From Oxytricha trifallax (Eukaryota > Ciliophora > Spirotrichea > Sporadotrichida > Oxytrichidae), in NCBI GenBank assembly GCA_000711775.1, contig ARYC01017088.1:1-64000 (forward strand): DNA of 64,000 nt, written 5' to 3'. Both the position numbers and the translations under genes were made by a program. The notes beneath the pieces are model-generated. The model ran no database searches and was not told the origin of the DNA. It saw only the letters and a list, made by a program, of their open reading frames with translations. This document shows, one piece after another, positions 36,399-48,758 of this stretch (position 1 is its first letter; every line of letters begins with the position of its first letter).

Positions 36399-37787
36399 TT
36401 GTAAATGCGCTTTTAATTAAGATTGGCGGTAACTTTCTTAATTTAAATTAATAAGAATTTAAGGTTATCTTAATTTATTCTTAATTAAATCTTAATTCAA
36501 ATCCCACAGTCTTAATTGATAAAATTTCAATTTTTTAGGCTTAACCTTGTATTTTAGTGTCTTAGAGCCTAAAGATTACGCTGAGATATTCCTCATCGCT
36601 AGGGCAAGTGACAATCATTAACTTCATATAATAATATATTCAAAAAGGAAAAACCAAGACCTACTTCAGCTTTGAGTTTTAGAGAAGCAAAATTGATAAA
36701 AAGAGCGCTCTTTTTCTAATTTAAATTAAGAATAAATTAAGAATAATAAGATTAATTAAGTCTGGAAGCCAATCGCACTCCTAACTAGACCTTTATTTGC
36801 CAATTCCAAGTATTGTAGCTGGATAAGGTAAATTGAAGTGGCCTAAACTATTGTAATCTAGGAACCTAATATGGAAGATACTATGACCAGCAAGCTTTGA
36901 GACTTGTCAGGAGATTTTCCAGACAAAAGTTCAATGCGAAAGAGATAAAACTTTAAAGATGAGAAAAAGTATCACAGGTAATAACAAGAAATCGTGGATC
37001 AGTATGAAAGGAATTACAGAGCGCACGACAGTGAATCTTTTCTTGCATCATGAATATGTTTTCTTAAAATGTGTTAAGAATGCTAAAATATGTATAAATG
37101 TTATAACTTCCCCTGCTTATACTATAAACATGCATTTGTAACTATTTTGAATTCATTCTATACTTCAAAAATTTTACCTTATTAAATATTTACAATTATT
37201 GCTTCTGAGGTTAATATTCTTCCTCCATAATTATACTAAACTCGTCTAAATAATAATCTATTATTTAGAACTCTAAATGGTTTCTTTTTAAATAATGAGA
37301 AACAAATTGTAATTAAATAGTCTGAAATAGTCTATAAAGGGGCTCTAAAAATCAGTTAATGTCTTGTGATTTAAAGAAATAAATTATTATAAATTTAAGT
37401 AATTGAATTTAAGAACACAGTATTTAAGACTATGTTGTTTTCAATTCACTTAGATTTTAAAAACATTAAATCTAAGTGAAATCTTATGATTAATCAAAGT
37501 AAATTATATATTTAACAAAAATTTCAGACATAAGTTATTATAATTTTAGTTTTATCCACAGTTTTAAGTGTGTTGAAATATGTACTATCAGTGCTTTTTT
37601 TGGAACTATTTTTCCTCCAAGTGATTTCTTGATTACTGGCCTATCTTCTGATTCAATTTCAAATCCTTAATCATTTCATTATCCATTCTTAAAATATAGT
37701 GAATAAAATAATGTAAAAATTTGGTAGATTAATTAAATTGATGCAACATATACATTCTTATAAACCTCTAGCCATAGAAATTTGTCA
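36399..37787. other. AT-rich spacer with a perfect hairpin
   Basis: No gene supported. TTAAGAATAAATTAAG-type repeats near 36,430-36,480 and 36,720-36,760 are loosely inverted to each other. A perfect 13-bp inverted repeat, TTCACTTAGATTT with AAATCTAAGTGAA and a 10-nt loop, lies at 37,445-37,480. Confidence 0.5.
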
Positions 37788-38120
37788 TCACTTAACTTTA
37801 TATAATTGAGTGAAATTCTCTTTTTATTGTGATCCTTTGAAGTGATAGCTAATTTTAACATCAATTTCTCTGAATACGGCCTTGATCATTTTTACTGCCA
37901 TTGTACCTCTTATGACTTTCCTTTGCGAATGGCGAGCATACGATTCATAAAAATGTTACTTGTTTCTAATGGGTTGAGGCGCAGTATAAGGAGGTGGGTA
38001 GATCATAGAGTTTTATGAGTCTCTGAAGTTAGTGTCGATGAATGAGAAGAAGCGTCATATATCATTGCAGTAGAATGTAGTTTCATATTCTGAGATAAAT
38101 TCGACATTACTCTCATCCAT
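37788..38120 (-). CDS. Unidentified coding segment
   Basis: Minus-strand frame from ATG 38,120 (MDESNVEFISEYETTFYC) to TGA 37,788, containing NSMIYPPPYTAPQPIRNK and VIRGTMAVKMIKAVFREIDV. One in-frame TGA occurs early (after NDI). Amino-acid use looks like a real protein. No family recognised. The in-frame TGA suggests a pseudogene or an IES nearby. Confidence 0.4.
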
Positions 38121-38280
38121 AGTGCAGAGATTTAAATCGAGAATCTTGAGCTAGTTTAAGTTAATCATGACACCATGGAAATACAAATTAATGGTTCATC
38201 TATGAAGCTGCCTGCCATGCAAGACATTTCAACACCTTACACATCCTCCAAGAAAAACTGGTGTCGAAATTAGACATTAG

Positions 38281-39190
38281 GGGCTTTTTGAAAATAAAGT
38301 ATTGCAGGGGAAGTCACGGGCAGATCTTCGAATGGGGGCACCACGAGATTCTCCATGTTTCTCTCTACAGAGATGGAGCCTCCGATTAAGGCATGGTTTT
38401 GATCGAGAGCTCTCTGCACATTTCCTAGAAGTATATGCGATGCTGACGATTTAGCCAAGTGCACTTCGAGCGAATCTCTCTGGCCTGTTGCCCTTCTTAC
38501 CGCGGCAAATGCGCTTTTTCTATGTGTGTGGTGGCATGCTCTTGACGGATTCCTCTACTCTCTAGTGGAAAGAGATCAGTCTTATTACCTGTAGTGGTAG
38601 AGCCAAACAAAGGAAGCTGTGCCCATCTCTATTGCAGAATGCCACGCTGGCCTCGTTGCTTTTACACATCTCTAAATCATTCGTGCGCTGCATTAACCTC
38701 CAGAGAACCAATGTATGAGTGAGTATATAGCTGTAAATAACAATTAGCATGAGCCCCGTCTGAGGGAGCAGCGTATGCAAGCCTCTCGATAACTACTACT
38801 CTTTCAGCCATTGCGTTTACACAAAGCAGTCTCAGCTCTAATACAGTTGCCACATCTTGCGCTTCTAACCCCCAATGCACCACAGCCTATCGGTATCACA
38901 ACAGACTGTCATTTGTTTGTTGGAATATATAAGGCCACTAGTGCACTATGGCAACCATGTGATGTTGACGCATGTAACGGTGTTACAGTAAATGAGAAAT
39001 ACATCTCTGCCTCAAAACTCTTCTTTTCATACACTGTTGCCTCCTGGGAACCTGCTATCAAGCAATCCTTATTCAGAGCAGCATGTTCAAGCAACATCAA
39101 CACTTGCTATGCTGGAGAAAGTTATTCTATTCTCTTATCATTCAGGTCAATTGCTACTCGTGTTCTGAGAGCATATTCTTAATTTTAATT
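38281..39190. other. Island of near-balanced base composition with a 123-codon frame
   Basis: Composition jumps to roughly half G+C for about 900 bp, with sharp edges. The longest plausible frame is on the plus strand, 38,811-39,182 (contains LLTPNAPQPIGITTDCHLF and SYTVASWEPAIKQSLFRAA); under the ciliate code it continues some 20 codons. Opposite-strand frames of 60-70 codons overlap it and are probably shadows. I cannot assign a product. Candidates are a macronuclear-destined segment, a horizontally acquired fragment, or foreign DNA joined in assembly. Confidence 0.5.
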
Positions 39191-39660
39191 AGAACTTAGT
39201 TTATATGTACAAACAGTTATGATTTAAATATTATATTCATTGTAAAAACTTTAACATACTCTCTCTCTCACTCATTCACACTCTTTACATTAATTCTTCG
39301 CTCCTCTCTTAATTTATATGTCATTTTTATATTTCAATCTCCCTCGATCCTAATAAATTTTTCTTAATGGGGTTTTATAATTTTTAAAAGATAAATGAAA
39401 TTACATTCAGAGTAATTAGTAAGAACTACCAAATAAAAAATTCTATTAGAATTTTACTTTATTTTTTATAATTATTATTACTGTTTTCATATTAATTCAA
39501 ATTTTAAAATCTATGACTTCAAAATTTCAATGATTGCTATAAATAAGCTTTGTAACTGGAGATATATTTATTTATTTGAGCAAACATATCAAACTTTAGA
39601 TATCATTTTCTTGTGTACAAATTAAAATATAATAATTTTTAGCATTTCTTTAAATATCTT
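39191..39660. other. AT-rich spacer
   Basis: Nothing recognisable. Confidence 0.5.
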
Positions 39661-39669
39661 GGTTATTCT

Positions 39670-40660
39670 CTAGGTATATATCACGAATATTGAATTGAGA
39701 GTAAATTAAACGAAAGATGTAATCTGGGCTATAAACCTATCCGAACTTGCCAATTTTAACAATATAAAAAGCAGTTTGGATCTTATTTATTTAATCACCA
39801 AATTCTAGATATTCTTTGAAAGTGTTGATGAATTCTAAAATAGATACAGCAGCTTCAGCAAGTGAATTATTCTTAATTTAGACATGGATATTAACTGCAA
39901 CTAAGAACTTCTTAAGCATCCTGTCCTTGCTAATTCAGAGTCATAATGCTTATAAGTTCTTGAGTAGGGATTTGTTATTTCCAAGAAGATTTCGTATTCG
40001 TCAACAAAATTATTAATAAATAAAAAATTATTTTTCATAATAATTATTTCAGTAATTCATTTGTCAAGACTACAGGAATTTTTAATATAATTGATTAATT
40101 TATAAGTATTATGATTCTCATAAGAGATTGCTGCTTATCTGTTTATTTTGGTAAATATTTTGATTTCTATCACTCTTTTTCCCCAAATGGGCATCATAAC
40201 TCTTTTAATCTGATTCTTGCAGCTCATTTGAGAAAATGATTTTCATTTCTTAATCAAAAGACATATTAAAGTTCAAAAGCTTTAGAGTAATGAGCTTAGT
40301 AATCCAAGTTTTTGGTACCATCATGAATTATGCATCCATATCAAAGATAAAAGCTGTTTCTGATTTTTAGAAGAAGAAAGCATGTTTTTGTTCGAATTCT
40401 ATAGAAATTTTGTTAATCATCATATAAATTTCTTACAATTAATATAGTCCTTCTACTGCTTGATAAAAGCATTTCTGAAGTTATTGACCATAAAGTACTT
40501 GGGTCTAAGCTCTACCAATTCTTAGGCAATAAATTCATTCTTTGGTGGGGAAGCTTTTTGCCCCTTAAGAAATTTTCTCCCCAACATTAAGTTATTACTA
40601 TTTGTCAATAATAGCATTAGAAACATGTAGATCCCAAGTTCATATAATAAATTTTTCTAA
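39670..40660 (-). CDS. Unassigned coding segments
   Basis: At least two minus-strand blocks read well in different phases: about 40,340-40,190 (EFEQKHAFFFQKSETAFIFD then AQFMMVPKTWITKLITLKLL) and about 39,900-39,680 (EAAVSILEFINTFKEYLEF then FYIVKIGKFGQVYSPDYIF). A third block (NEFIAQELVELRPKYFMVNN) lies at about 40,490-40,550. Phase changes between them may be introns or IESs. No family recognised. It could be a separate gene or the far 3' part of the helicase gene to its right. Confidence 0.45.
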
Positions 40661-40830
40661 AATGTAATTTTAATCGTTTATTTTTATTCTTTGTCATTTT
40701 AAGTTATAATATAATGCTAAAAAATTGTTTTTATAAATAATTTATGCATAAATCCTGAAAGTGTTGAATATAAAGAAGTTAAGGCACAGTCACGACGCAT
40801 AGTTTTGAGTGATCCTATGTGACCCACCGT

Positions 40831-40965
40831 ATGATTGTGAAGGAGGCAAGCTTTAAAAAACTAACCATCCATTTGGAAAACAAATCCTGGGAGCCAAACA
40901 AAAAAATCCGGTCTTCAATACAGAACGCCATTGGTAGTAAGAAAGGGAAGAAAGAGCACAAATGA
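40831..40965 (+). CDS. Isolated 44-residue basic coding patch
   Basis: ATG at 40,831 to TGA at 40,963-40,965: a compact frame (MIVKEASFKKLTIHLENKSW, then a Lys-rich end KKGKKEHK). The patch is richer in G+C than its flanks, with abrupt edges. It looks like a single macronuclear-destined segment on the opposite strand to its neighbours. Product unknown. Confidence 0.4.
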   Translation: MIVKEASFKKLTIHLENKSWEPNKKIRSSIQNAIGSKKGKKEHK

Positions 40966-41099
40966 TTATATACCTGCCTGGTTTAATCCCAGTATTAGTT
41001 TCTGTAAAGCATTAAATATTAATAATATATAATTTATTTGTTTTTCATTAAAATTTGAATTTTTATCTAGGTATAAATGATATTGGATGCTAGTTAATT

Positions 41100-44000
41100 A
41101 TTTATTAAATCATTATTGATGTTAATGATTTTTAGAAATTAATAAATATTGCATAATTATATGTATGGAGCAGTAAACTACCTTCTAGATACAGAAAACT
41201 TCCTCCCCATTCTTTTATACAGAATCCATAGCTGATTAAATAGAGAATACATCTTGCATCAAGACTGAGTTTACATTCATTATCACATAGTTGTTTTTAT
41301 AAGTCTAGAAGAAACTTTGTTCTTTTTCATTTTGATCATCATCGATACTTGAAATCAAAAAAATTGTGTACAATGCATATTGAATAGTCTCCCGAGATAC
41401 ATGAATATTAAGTAAATTCAAAACATCTGGTAATGGTCCCCAGAACGGGGTATGATATAAATATAGAATTAGAGACAAAGCCACTCTCCTGATTGATTCA
41501 TAAAATTAAAAGTGAAATATAAATAAATGTTTTAAAAAGTCCAATAAAATATTTGTAAAATTTATATAAAATTTATGCTTTTCTCTGCGTTAATATCAAA
41601 GTATGTTGCATTTTTAGTGTTTTAAAGTCTCCTTTAAATGTCATTGGAGGCTTATTAAATGATTGTAGTAAAGTTTTTATATAATTATATATGACTTTTA
41701 AATAATTTAAAAACTTTGAGAAAAAATTTTATGATGCCCCGTCCTTGGAGCCGTTGCCTGAAAAATTGATTGCTTACGATATATTTTATTAACCATATAC
41801 TGAAGACCTTTAGAATCGAAAAAAATAGCTTCTGATGTCATTTAGCATTCCTCAGAAGTTTGGGGTACCTGCTACTAAAGCTAATTGAAATGTGTATAAA
41901 TATTTTCAAAGTCATTTTCTGAGTTTTAGAAAACTTTATTATCAAAAATTTCATAGATATTGTTTATTCTATTATCTAACTCAAGTTGTATTTTGCCATA
42001 AATCCTTTGTTCTTGATTAATGGAAACCTTTTTATTCTTTCCAGCATGCTCTGCAAATGTTTTTAAGGGAGAGTAAAGCCATTTGTAAACTTTACCCATA
42101 GCACTTAATTCTGGCTGGTCTTTAATTTCTTCGAGAACTAAATCGAAACCTTTCTTATCTTAGTTAAAGTATTTCAACTACACAACCTCGTGTTGGATCT
42201 TGCATAAGAATTCTATAAGTGGCATTTAGTTTTTCCGTTTTTGATCTCTTAGTAATGATGACCTTCTTTTTTGTCATTCACATCTAAAGTTTCTATCAAG
42301 ATCTCATAGTTTGCCTTTTCAAAGAATTTGTAACAAATTGAAAGTCCGTTGTAGCCATTATGAATATAAACTAACTTCTTCTAGAAACCTAAGTCAATCA
42401 TCATTCTATAGGTTCACCTCCTAGAGAATTATCTGCTGTAAGCTTTTAATCAATATCTTTCATTGATAAGAATTTAGGCTCTATAAGTGTGAAAACATTA
42501 TGGATAACTTCATGTACTGAGATTGAAGCAAATCTTTGCTTTTCTTTCCATATAGAATTGAGGTGGGTATTTTCAAGCTATTATAAATTGATTCTGTCAT
42601 TATAAAGGTTTGAGTATTTGGAGTAAAAAAATATGATTAGTCTGCCAATCTTTCTCTAATGTGATATCTATTGCAGATCATCAAGCAAAGTCTGAACTAT
42701 TTGTAGAATTTTAGTACATCTAGAATTAAGTTGACGAAATTTGAATCAACATATTCTAAATCAATCATGAATTCATCCTTCTTGATTTCATCTTTCTTGA
42801 CATCTGTGTATATATATGGAACATCTTCTTTGATCTAATGTTCGTTAAGCAAGAGGAAACATCATCAGAGAATAGTGAGACTTAATAGATAATCTTTTAT
42901 GTGATAACATCTTCAGCATAGATATCTCTGTTAAACGAAAACAATGGTGTTCTTACTCTTGTAGCTGCTCATGCTTATGATTGAGTTAACTTGTTGCCTT
43001 TGGAAGAAGAAATAATTGAGAAATCTGAGGTTTAGGAGATACTTTTTCTGCTTAATAAACTTTCAATAATTGAAACACTCTTACTTGATCTCAAGAATTC
43101 ATCCTCAGTAACATACTATAAATTATTATTTGCTTAAAAAATAGTAAACAATGATAATAGCTGAGATGTTAAAAATCATCAATCATAACATTCCCACCTT
43201 CCACTTTTTAATCATTCACTCATCTTTATCTGAGTTTGCCTGATCTTTCTTATCTTGAGTAGCATCGATAGTCTCAAACGTATCGTCTTCATGAGCTGGT
43301 TTCTACTCTACTATTTCAAGCTTTTTTCTTTAATCTTCTTCCTTCATGCTAGTTTGTCTTTTTTAAGTTAGAAAATGTCATTGAGAATATCTGGGATTCC
43401 ATCCTCATCGTCATTATTGTGGTTAGATGAGCCATCCTCTTCTTTCTTATCTTCTTTAGCTTGAGCATCTTACTCATTTTATTCTTCTTCATCTACCTGG
43501 TTGCTTTGATTTTCGTTAGAACTCTCATCATCATCGTCGTCGTCATTATCTTCATCTTCCTCTGCAATAACATCAACCTACTTCTGATACTTGAATTTGA
43601 TCTTCATTTTCTGCATTCTACCCTTATTCTCCTCATCTAATTCATTGTCTTCATCTTCCTTTGAGTAGAGATTATATATACTTATTGATGAGTGATTGCC
43701 TTTCTTCTTGTTTGAAGAAGTCTTTGTTTCTGTATAAGTAATGAAATAGTTGCTCCCATTCACTAAAACATTATGCTTTAATGATGATTTAAAATGGTTA
43801 TATCGTGTTTTAGTATACAGATTAATTATACAAATAAAATAAAATAAATTTTTCTTTAAAATAGTGTTAAAATATAATTTGTACTAACTGTTCATATAGA
43901 TTGGGAAAACATTAATGTGATAAATACAATTCTATTTGTTAACTACTGAAGCGAATTTTATATTATTGGTCATAATAGTTGATTTTATTTTGGAAAAGAA

Positions 44001-44290
44001 CTTATAAATCAATTCATATATACTTAAAATAATTAAAAGAATTTATTCTTCACGTGCCTCATAGCATTCAATTGATTTTGTGATGAAATTAGCTTTTTAG
44101 TAAAGCTTAGCAGCTTTCTTCAATTATATAAAATCCATGAAGATTGTAAAATTTATAATAATTCAAAATTAAAGCTATTATAATTTAAAACTATATTGAT
44201 AAACTCTTCATTCTCTTTTTAAAGCTTTATAATAGAAATTTAAATTTGAACTTAAGCATTTTGTTTGATTAACTCATTTAATTTGATCAT
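41100..44290 (-). CDS. TRANK1-like helicase gene, 3' block
   Basis: Minus-strand coding blocks continue the helicase gene left of E3: AAKLYQKANFITKSIECYEA (TPR-like repeat, about 44,050-44,120); a long acidic stretch from about 43,760 to TGA-like ends near 43,216; EDEFLRSSKSVSIIESLLSR; and DVPYIYTDVKKDEIKKDEF with FRLCLMICNRYHIRERLAD (about 42,600-42,830), which resembles the C-terminal region of ciliate TRANK1-like proteins. Several phase changes separate blocks (introns, IESs or decay). Block order and strand agree with the parts at 48.8-51.5 and 61.1-63.1 kb. Assignment of the most distal blocks is tentative. Confidence 0.55.
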
Positions 44291-44295
44291 TTTCT

Positions 44296-44331
44296 CAACC
44301 GTCGGCAGATTTATAAGAGTGCCGACGGTTG
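44296..44331. repeat. E3 left terminal hairpin
   Basis: Perfect 12-bp stem CAACCGTCGGCA / TGCCGACGGTTG with a 12-nt loop. The same stem occurs at the other end. Confidence 0.92.
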
Positions 44332-44557
44332 CTGCAATTCCACAAATGATTGTATTTATCCAATGATTTAACTAATTGATTACAGGAATTTCTTGATAAT
44401 TATACTATAAGTTTAGGATTCAAAAATCCTAATAGAGATCATAACTCCCCTTAGATCTATATAAATCCTTAAAGAATAAAAGAAATTGTATAAAATCATT
44501 TAATTAAAATTATAAGAATTATTTTTGAGAAAAATTTAGAATTGATAATTATCAAAA

Positions 44558-46058
44558 TCAATTTACTAAATGACTTTATAAAATATGGATAATTTAGGTA
44601 GAAGTTGGGATTTAGTTTGTGTCCCCTTTTATTAAAACATGCAAAATGTCATTAAAGTTAGACATAGTGCCTGAATTTGCCTGCTATTAAGCAAGCTGAG
44701 ACACTGATTTCTGGTTATCGATAACATCTTAGAATTTCTCTCCAGCTAATTGGTGCAGTATGATGACAAGGAGAGAGTAGTTATCTCTCCAAACCTCTGC
44801 ATTTATTGTCCCCATGTAGTTAGTCCCATTAATATAGGGACTTGAGTTTGAGTCAATTTAAACAGTTTTGGTCCCTTAAAATTGTGCTCTTGAAAAGTTG
44901 CTGATTGTACAATACGAGGCATCATCAAGATTGACTTTGATGTTTTGGGGTTTTAGATAAAGATGAACTACATTTTGCTCATGGAGCTTGGCTATTGCTA
45001 AAGCCGCACTAACTATGCATCTCCATGTAACCACTCTCCGATGCTGGAGATTTAGTAGATCTCCTAAGCAGTAGTCGTAACTCTTAAGCCAAACCAGCAA
45101 GTAAGTAGGGCTGAAATAAATCTTCGTAATATGATCTAGTTGCTTTTTTTTGTTTTCCTTTAAATTAAGTAGCCAGATAATATCCTTTTAAACCCTATTT
45201 CTATAGAGTGCATCTTATTTCAAGCTAACTATTTGATGTCTTGACAAGTGGTTATATGTGAGAGAAGATCTTATCGAAACTAGCTCTTCAATTGATTCAA
45301 TTAGAATACCATTCTATTAGGACTTCTACTTAATTATTTCATCAAAATTTTAATAGTTGTTTGAAGTTGTTTTAAGTTGTATTTAATTGTTTAGTTCTAA
45401 TTACTATTAAGTACCCAATTAAATATTTGAGAGCGACCTTCTTGTGATTCATCAATATCATTGTGTTTGAATTTAGGTTCTAGTTATTTAAGTTCCTCTT
45501 TTTACTCGGGCTTTCCATCCGTTATGAGATTGTAGACTTCTCTATTAACTCGTTTTTATTTGTTTTATTTCCAGACTATACATTACTAGACAACCTAAAA
45601 ATGAAAATTAAGGGCTTAAAAATTTGTTATTTACGAAAGGAGGATACCCTGCTTCATGAAGGTCATTCTCCGAATGATCAATTATGTGCCTCTTTAATTA
45701 TGCAGTTGGGTATCTACCATTGAACTTTGCTTACAAACTTTACAACAGTACCCGTCCTTTGATTTCAAATGAGCAAACTTCCCCTGCTTTCTAGTATGGG
45801 TTTTGACATGCCTCGTATATTATTTTTTAGTAAATATCTTGTCGCAAACTTTGCATGTATAAGTTGAATGAGCTATAGTCTTGCCAGACACTTTTATTCT
45901 AGATCTCTACTAACTCTTGCTTTCATTAGATTAATTAAGATTTCCTAGAAAATAAAATTAACTATTTAATGTTTACCATTTTATATAGAACTTCTAGAGA
46001 GTTCGACAACAGATGATGAGAATTCATCTTCTGAATTAATACTGCTCAAGGATGACAT
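44558..46058 (-). pseudogene. E3 C2H2 zinc-finger / pseudokinase protein
   Basis: Start ATG at 46,058 (MSSLSSINSEDEFSSSVVEL), stop TGA at 44,558. A 32-nt intron (45,945-45,976, GTAAAC...TCTAG) precedes the first C2H2 finger, CKVCDKIFTKKQYTRHVKTH. The second finger (CKVC...LKRHIIDH) is interrupted by a one-base frame change, and another change lies before the kinase-like half. The kinase-like half is one frame: VSAALAIAKLHEQNVVHLYL, with HLYLKPQN in place of HRDLKPEN and SNF in place of DFG, hence a pseudokinase. Related to the TBE 57-kDa ORF. Confidence 0.8.
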
Positions 46059-46599
46059 GCTGTATTAAACACCCTAAAATTAACGTACTATTTACTCTAT
46101 AGTACTTTTAATTATAAATTAATAATAGTCACAATTTATATTAAACTTATTATCCTTAATTACATAAACTTTATTTCGCTATTTAACATGATAAATATTT
46201 TAGGTACCCATTTTGAGAAATAGCAAAGTACTCAAATTTGAGCTCTAAAACTAATATATAATAACCCCATAAACCTCAAGCTGAGTTGATACCAATTAGT
46301 GTTTTGGCACTAGGGTGGCCCCTGGGGCCCTTTTTAGCACATTAGTTTTCAAAAAAAAGGGTTTTAGGGTATGTTTATGTTCCATGAATTAGGAAATTGA
46401 CATTTTATCTAAATTTGTAAGAAAGAAAAGAACGCTCTTTAAATTAATTACTAAGAGATTTTGAATTAAAGGGGAATGGTTAATGAAAACTCCTTGAGCC
46501 AATAAAACGAAACTATTAGTCAAGGGGAAGCATTTTATTAGAGAAATGTGAAAGCAAAGCGAGGTTAATAAATCAAAATTGTAATTAATTAATAAACTT
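46059..46599. promoter_or_regulatory. E3 divergent promoter region
   Basis: Gap between the divergent zinc-finger/kinase and 22-kDa-class genes. It contains a G/C-rich block GGTGGCCCCTGGGGCCC (about 46,314-46,330) with palindromic halves, and loosely inverted CCTTGA/TCAAGG words near 46,491 and 46,518. No clear tandem motif like those in E2 or TBE-B. Confidence 0.4.
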
Positions 46600-47300
46600 A
46601 TGGAGAGCTCGTAAATAAATTAAAACAGCACTCAAATAAACACATAAATTCCATCAAGATAATTGGAAGGACAACTAAGCAGTAAATCGGACTGGTACAA
46701 CTACTTTAAATTTTAATGTAAAATTAAAAGTTCATATTTGACATAGGCAATATGTTCATGCCCCCTTATAAACAGTGCACCATGAGATTTATAAGGGACG
46801 TTCTCAAAGGGACCAAAATTTTAATTAAATCGAACGAGGTAATATGGATCAATGTCCCATTCCACCCCGAGTTAAGCTTGAAGCGCATATGGGAGGAGGT
46901 CAGAGTGGATGAGGATTTAAAAAGGTAAATGAATATTTACGAGGATGTTGATGAGCTGCCTGATCGCAATTATTTTTTTGGCATTCTGGGGACCCTTAGG
47001 AATGAGTATTTGCAGAGGTTGGTTCATGATCAATAGTAGATAAGAGTTTCAGGGACTCAAATTTAAGGGGACCAAAATTAAATTCTTATAAGCAATGAGT
47101 TTTTGGAGCAACTCTAAAAAAATCCTACTATTTCTAGTAAGTCAATAGTTTCCATAATTTTTAAAATAGGGAGAAAAGGCAAGAGCACTATCACTTTTGA
47201 AGTAGGGTTCATAAATTAGAAGAATTACTAAAAAGAGAAAATTGAACGAAATTACATTTTCGTACTCTGATTATATTAATGTCGCTAATTAGAGTTAGGA
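46600..47300 (+). pseudogene. E3 22-kDa-class TBE protein, one or more frame changes
   Basis: Start ATG at 46,600 (MESSQINQNSTQINTQIPSR). Intron 1 at about 46,727-46,755 (GTAAAA...ACATAG, 29 nt) sits at the same place as in E2. Conserved blocks: TMRFIRDVLKGTKILIKSNE, VIWINVPFHPELSLKRIW, then DVDELPDRNYFFGILGTLRN. A second GTAAG...AATAG intron (about 47,139-47,171) precedes the basic exon, in which RKGK and ALSLLKQ fall in different phases (one-base change near 47,185). Downstream frame is therefore uncertain. Confidence 0.78.
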
Positions 47301-47413
47301 AGAACACAAATATGGGCAAGAGACAAGGAACTTAAACTAAACGCCTCAAAAAAAAAAGTTTTTTAATATATGACTTTTCTTCACAATTAATTAAACAATA
47401 AACTTTAACTTAA

Positions 47414-48474
47414 TCATTCTTCTTCCAATAAGGCAACCTAACTTTGCATTTTAATTATGTGCCTTTTCTCAGTTTTAAGGCAGTCACCTTACTTTATACT
47501 TAAAAATGCGTCCCTCACTATTTAATAGTGCATGTTATTTGAGAAATTAAAGTTCCTTTCAATTACGTCCTTTTTATACTAAAGTTTGACTCTAGAAAAA
47601 ATTTCCTCAATACAGTTAAACTCTCAGGAGTAAGGGGCATTGAATATATAGCTCCACTCATTGCTCTCAATTTATTGTTTAAAAGCCCTATTGTGATGAG
47701 CACGCAAATTGTCCATAAAAAGAATTGCCTATTTACCCTTGAATTTGGATTCAATGATTTCAAGTCCCGAAATTAGATCAGGTATTTTAATTGATTTCTC
47801 TTTAATAACGTACCCTAACAGTCCCTATTGTCCAGAGATAAAAACTAAAGCAGCCAGAGTTTTAATATTAATGCCTCCTTTTTGAACATCTTAATTTTGA
47901 TAAGGTCCCGCCCAAGCTCTTAATGTTATTGCATGAGCTTGAAAATAGTTTCATCCAAATAAATTATGTTTTTCTACTGTTAGAATGCTGAAAATAGAAT
48001 AGGGCACGATTAAAGCTAAGCAACCTTAATTTGTGTCATTTTAGAATCGGAAATCCTATAAGACGATTTTGATTTTTTGTATTTCACCCCATTAGAGAGA
48101 TATATATTTCTTAAACTAGAAGTAGATATCTTTGTATAGGGAAATTTACGATGGAATATTTTAGCCCTATCTGCAATTGAGTATAGTTTAAGTTCCATCA
48201 ATATTTGCTGGTTTACCAAATAGTTTAATTGGTCAATCGTCAAGTTCAAAGTTTTTTCATTGTACTTTTTACGTTAAACAGGTAAGTCTTTAGGATTAAT
48301 GCAAATTTTTATAATTATGTGTATATGAAACCCAAACAATTTCCCTATTTTTTTATAACTAAAATAGGTTTGTTTAGCATTCATTGGATCTTAGCTCCAA
48401 ATTAGAGTTTAAGAATTTATGTTTTAGTTTCCTGGTTAATAGAACTAGAGATATATTTATTCATTTTTATTTTA
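47414..48474 (-). pseudogene. E3 DDE transposase, decayed but with complete catalytic triad
   Basis: Proposed start ATG 48,474, stop TGA 47,414. The N-terminal part is in a different phase from the block MNLTIDQLNYLVNQQILMEL to FHRKFPYTKISTSSLRNIYL. A probable 37-nt intron (GTTGCT...TTTCAG, about 47,976-48,012) follows. The catalytic motifs are present: IIYLDETIF, AILFMDNLRAHHN and CIEEIFSRVKLQYKKD. A frame change just after the first Asp and an in-frame TGA before CIEEIF make this copy inactive as written. Belongs with TBE 42-kDa transposases. Confidence 0.8.
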
Positions 48475-48722
48475 TTTGTATTAAATTAATAAACTTCAAA
48501 TTTACTCAAAAATAATTCTTATGAATATTTTTACGGAAGATTACACTATAATATCTACTTTTTTGTCATGTTTATAATTCTTAATTGACTATCACAAATC
48601 AATTAAGATTAGTTAAATTTAAAAGGATTTTTGAATCCTGAATCTATATAACAAAGTTCTAGAAATAGTGTAAGTTAATCATTCTAAATTTATTAAATTT
48701 TAATTATAATATAAATCGCCCT

Positions 48723-48758
48723 CAACCGTCGGCACTTTTTTAAAATTGCCGACGGTTG
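48723..48758. repeat. E3 right terminal hairpin
   Basis: CAACCGTCGGCA, 12 nt, TGCCGACGGTTG: same perfect 12-bp stem as at the left end, different loop. Confidence 0.92.

Noticed and set aside
38562-39103. Minus-strand frames in the GC-richer island
   Set aside because: They overlap the longer plus-strand frame and each other, and long frames on both strands are expected where TAA/TAG/TGA are rare.
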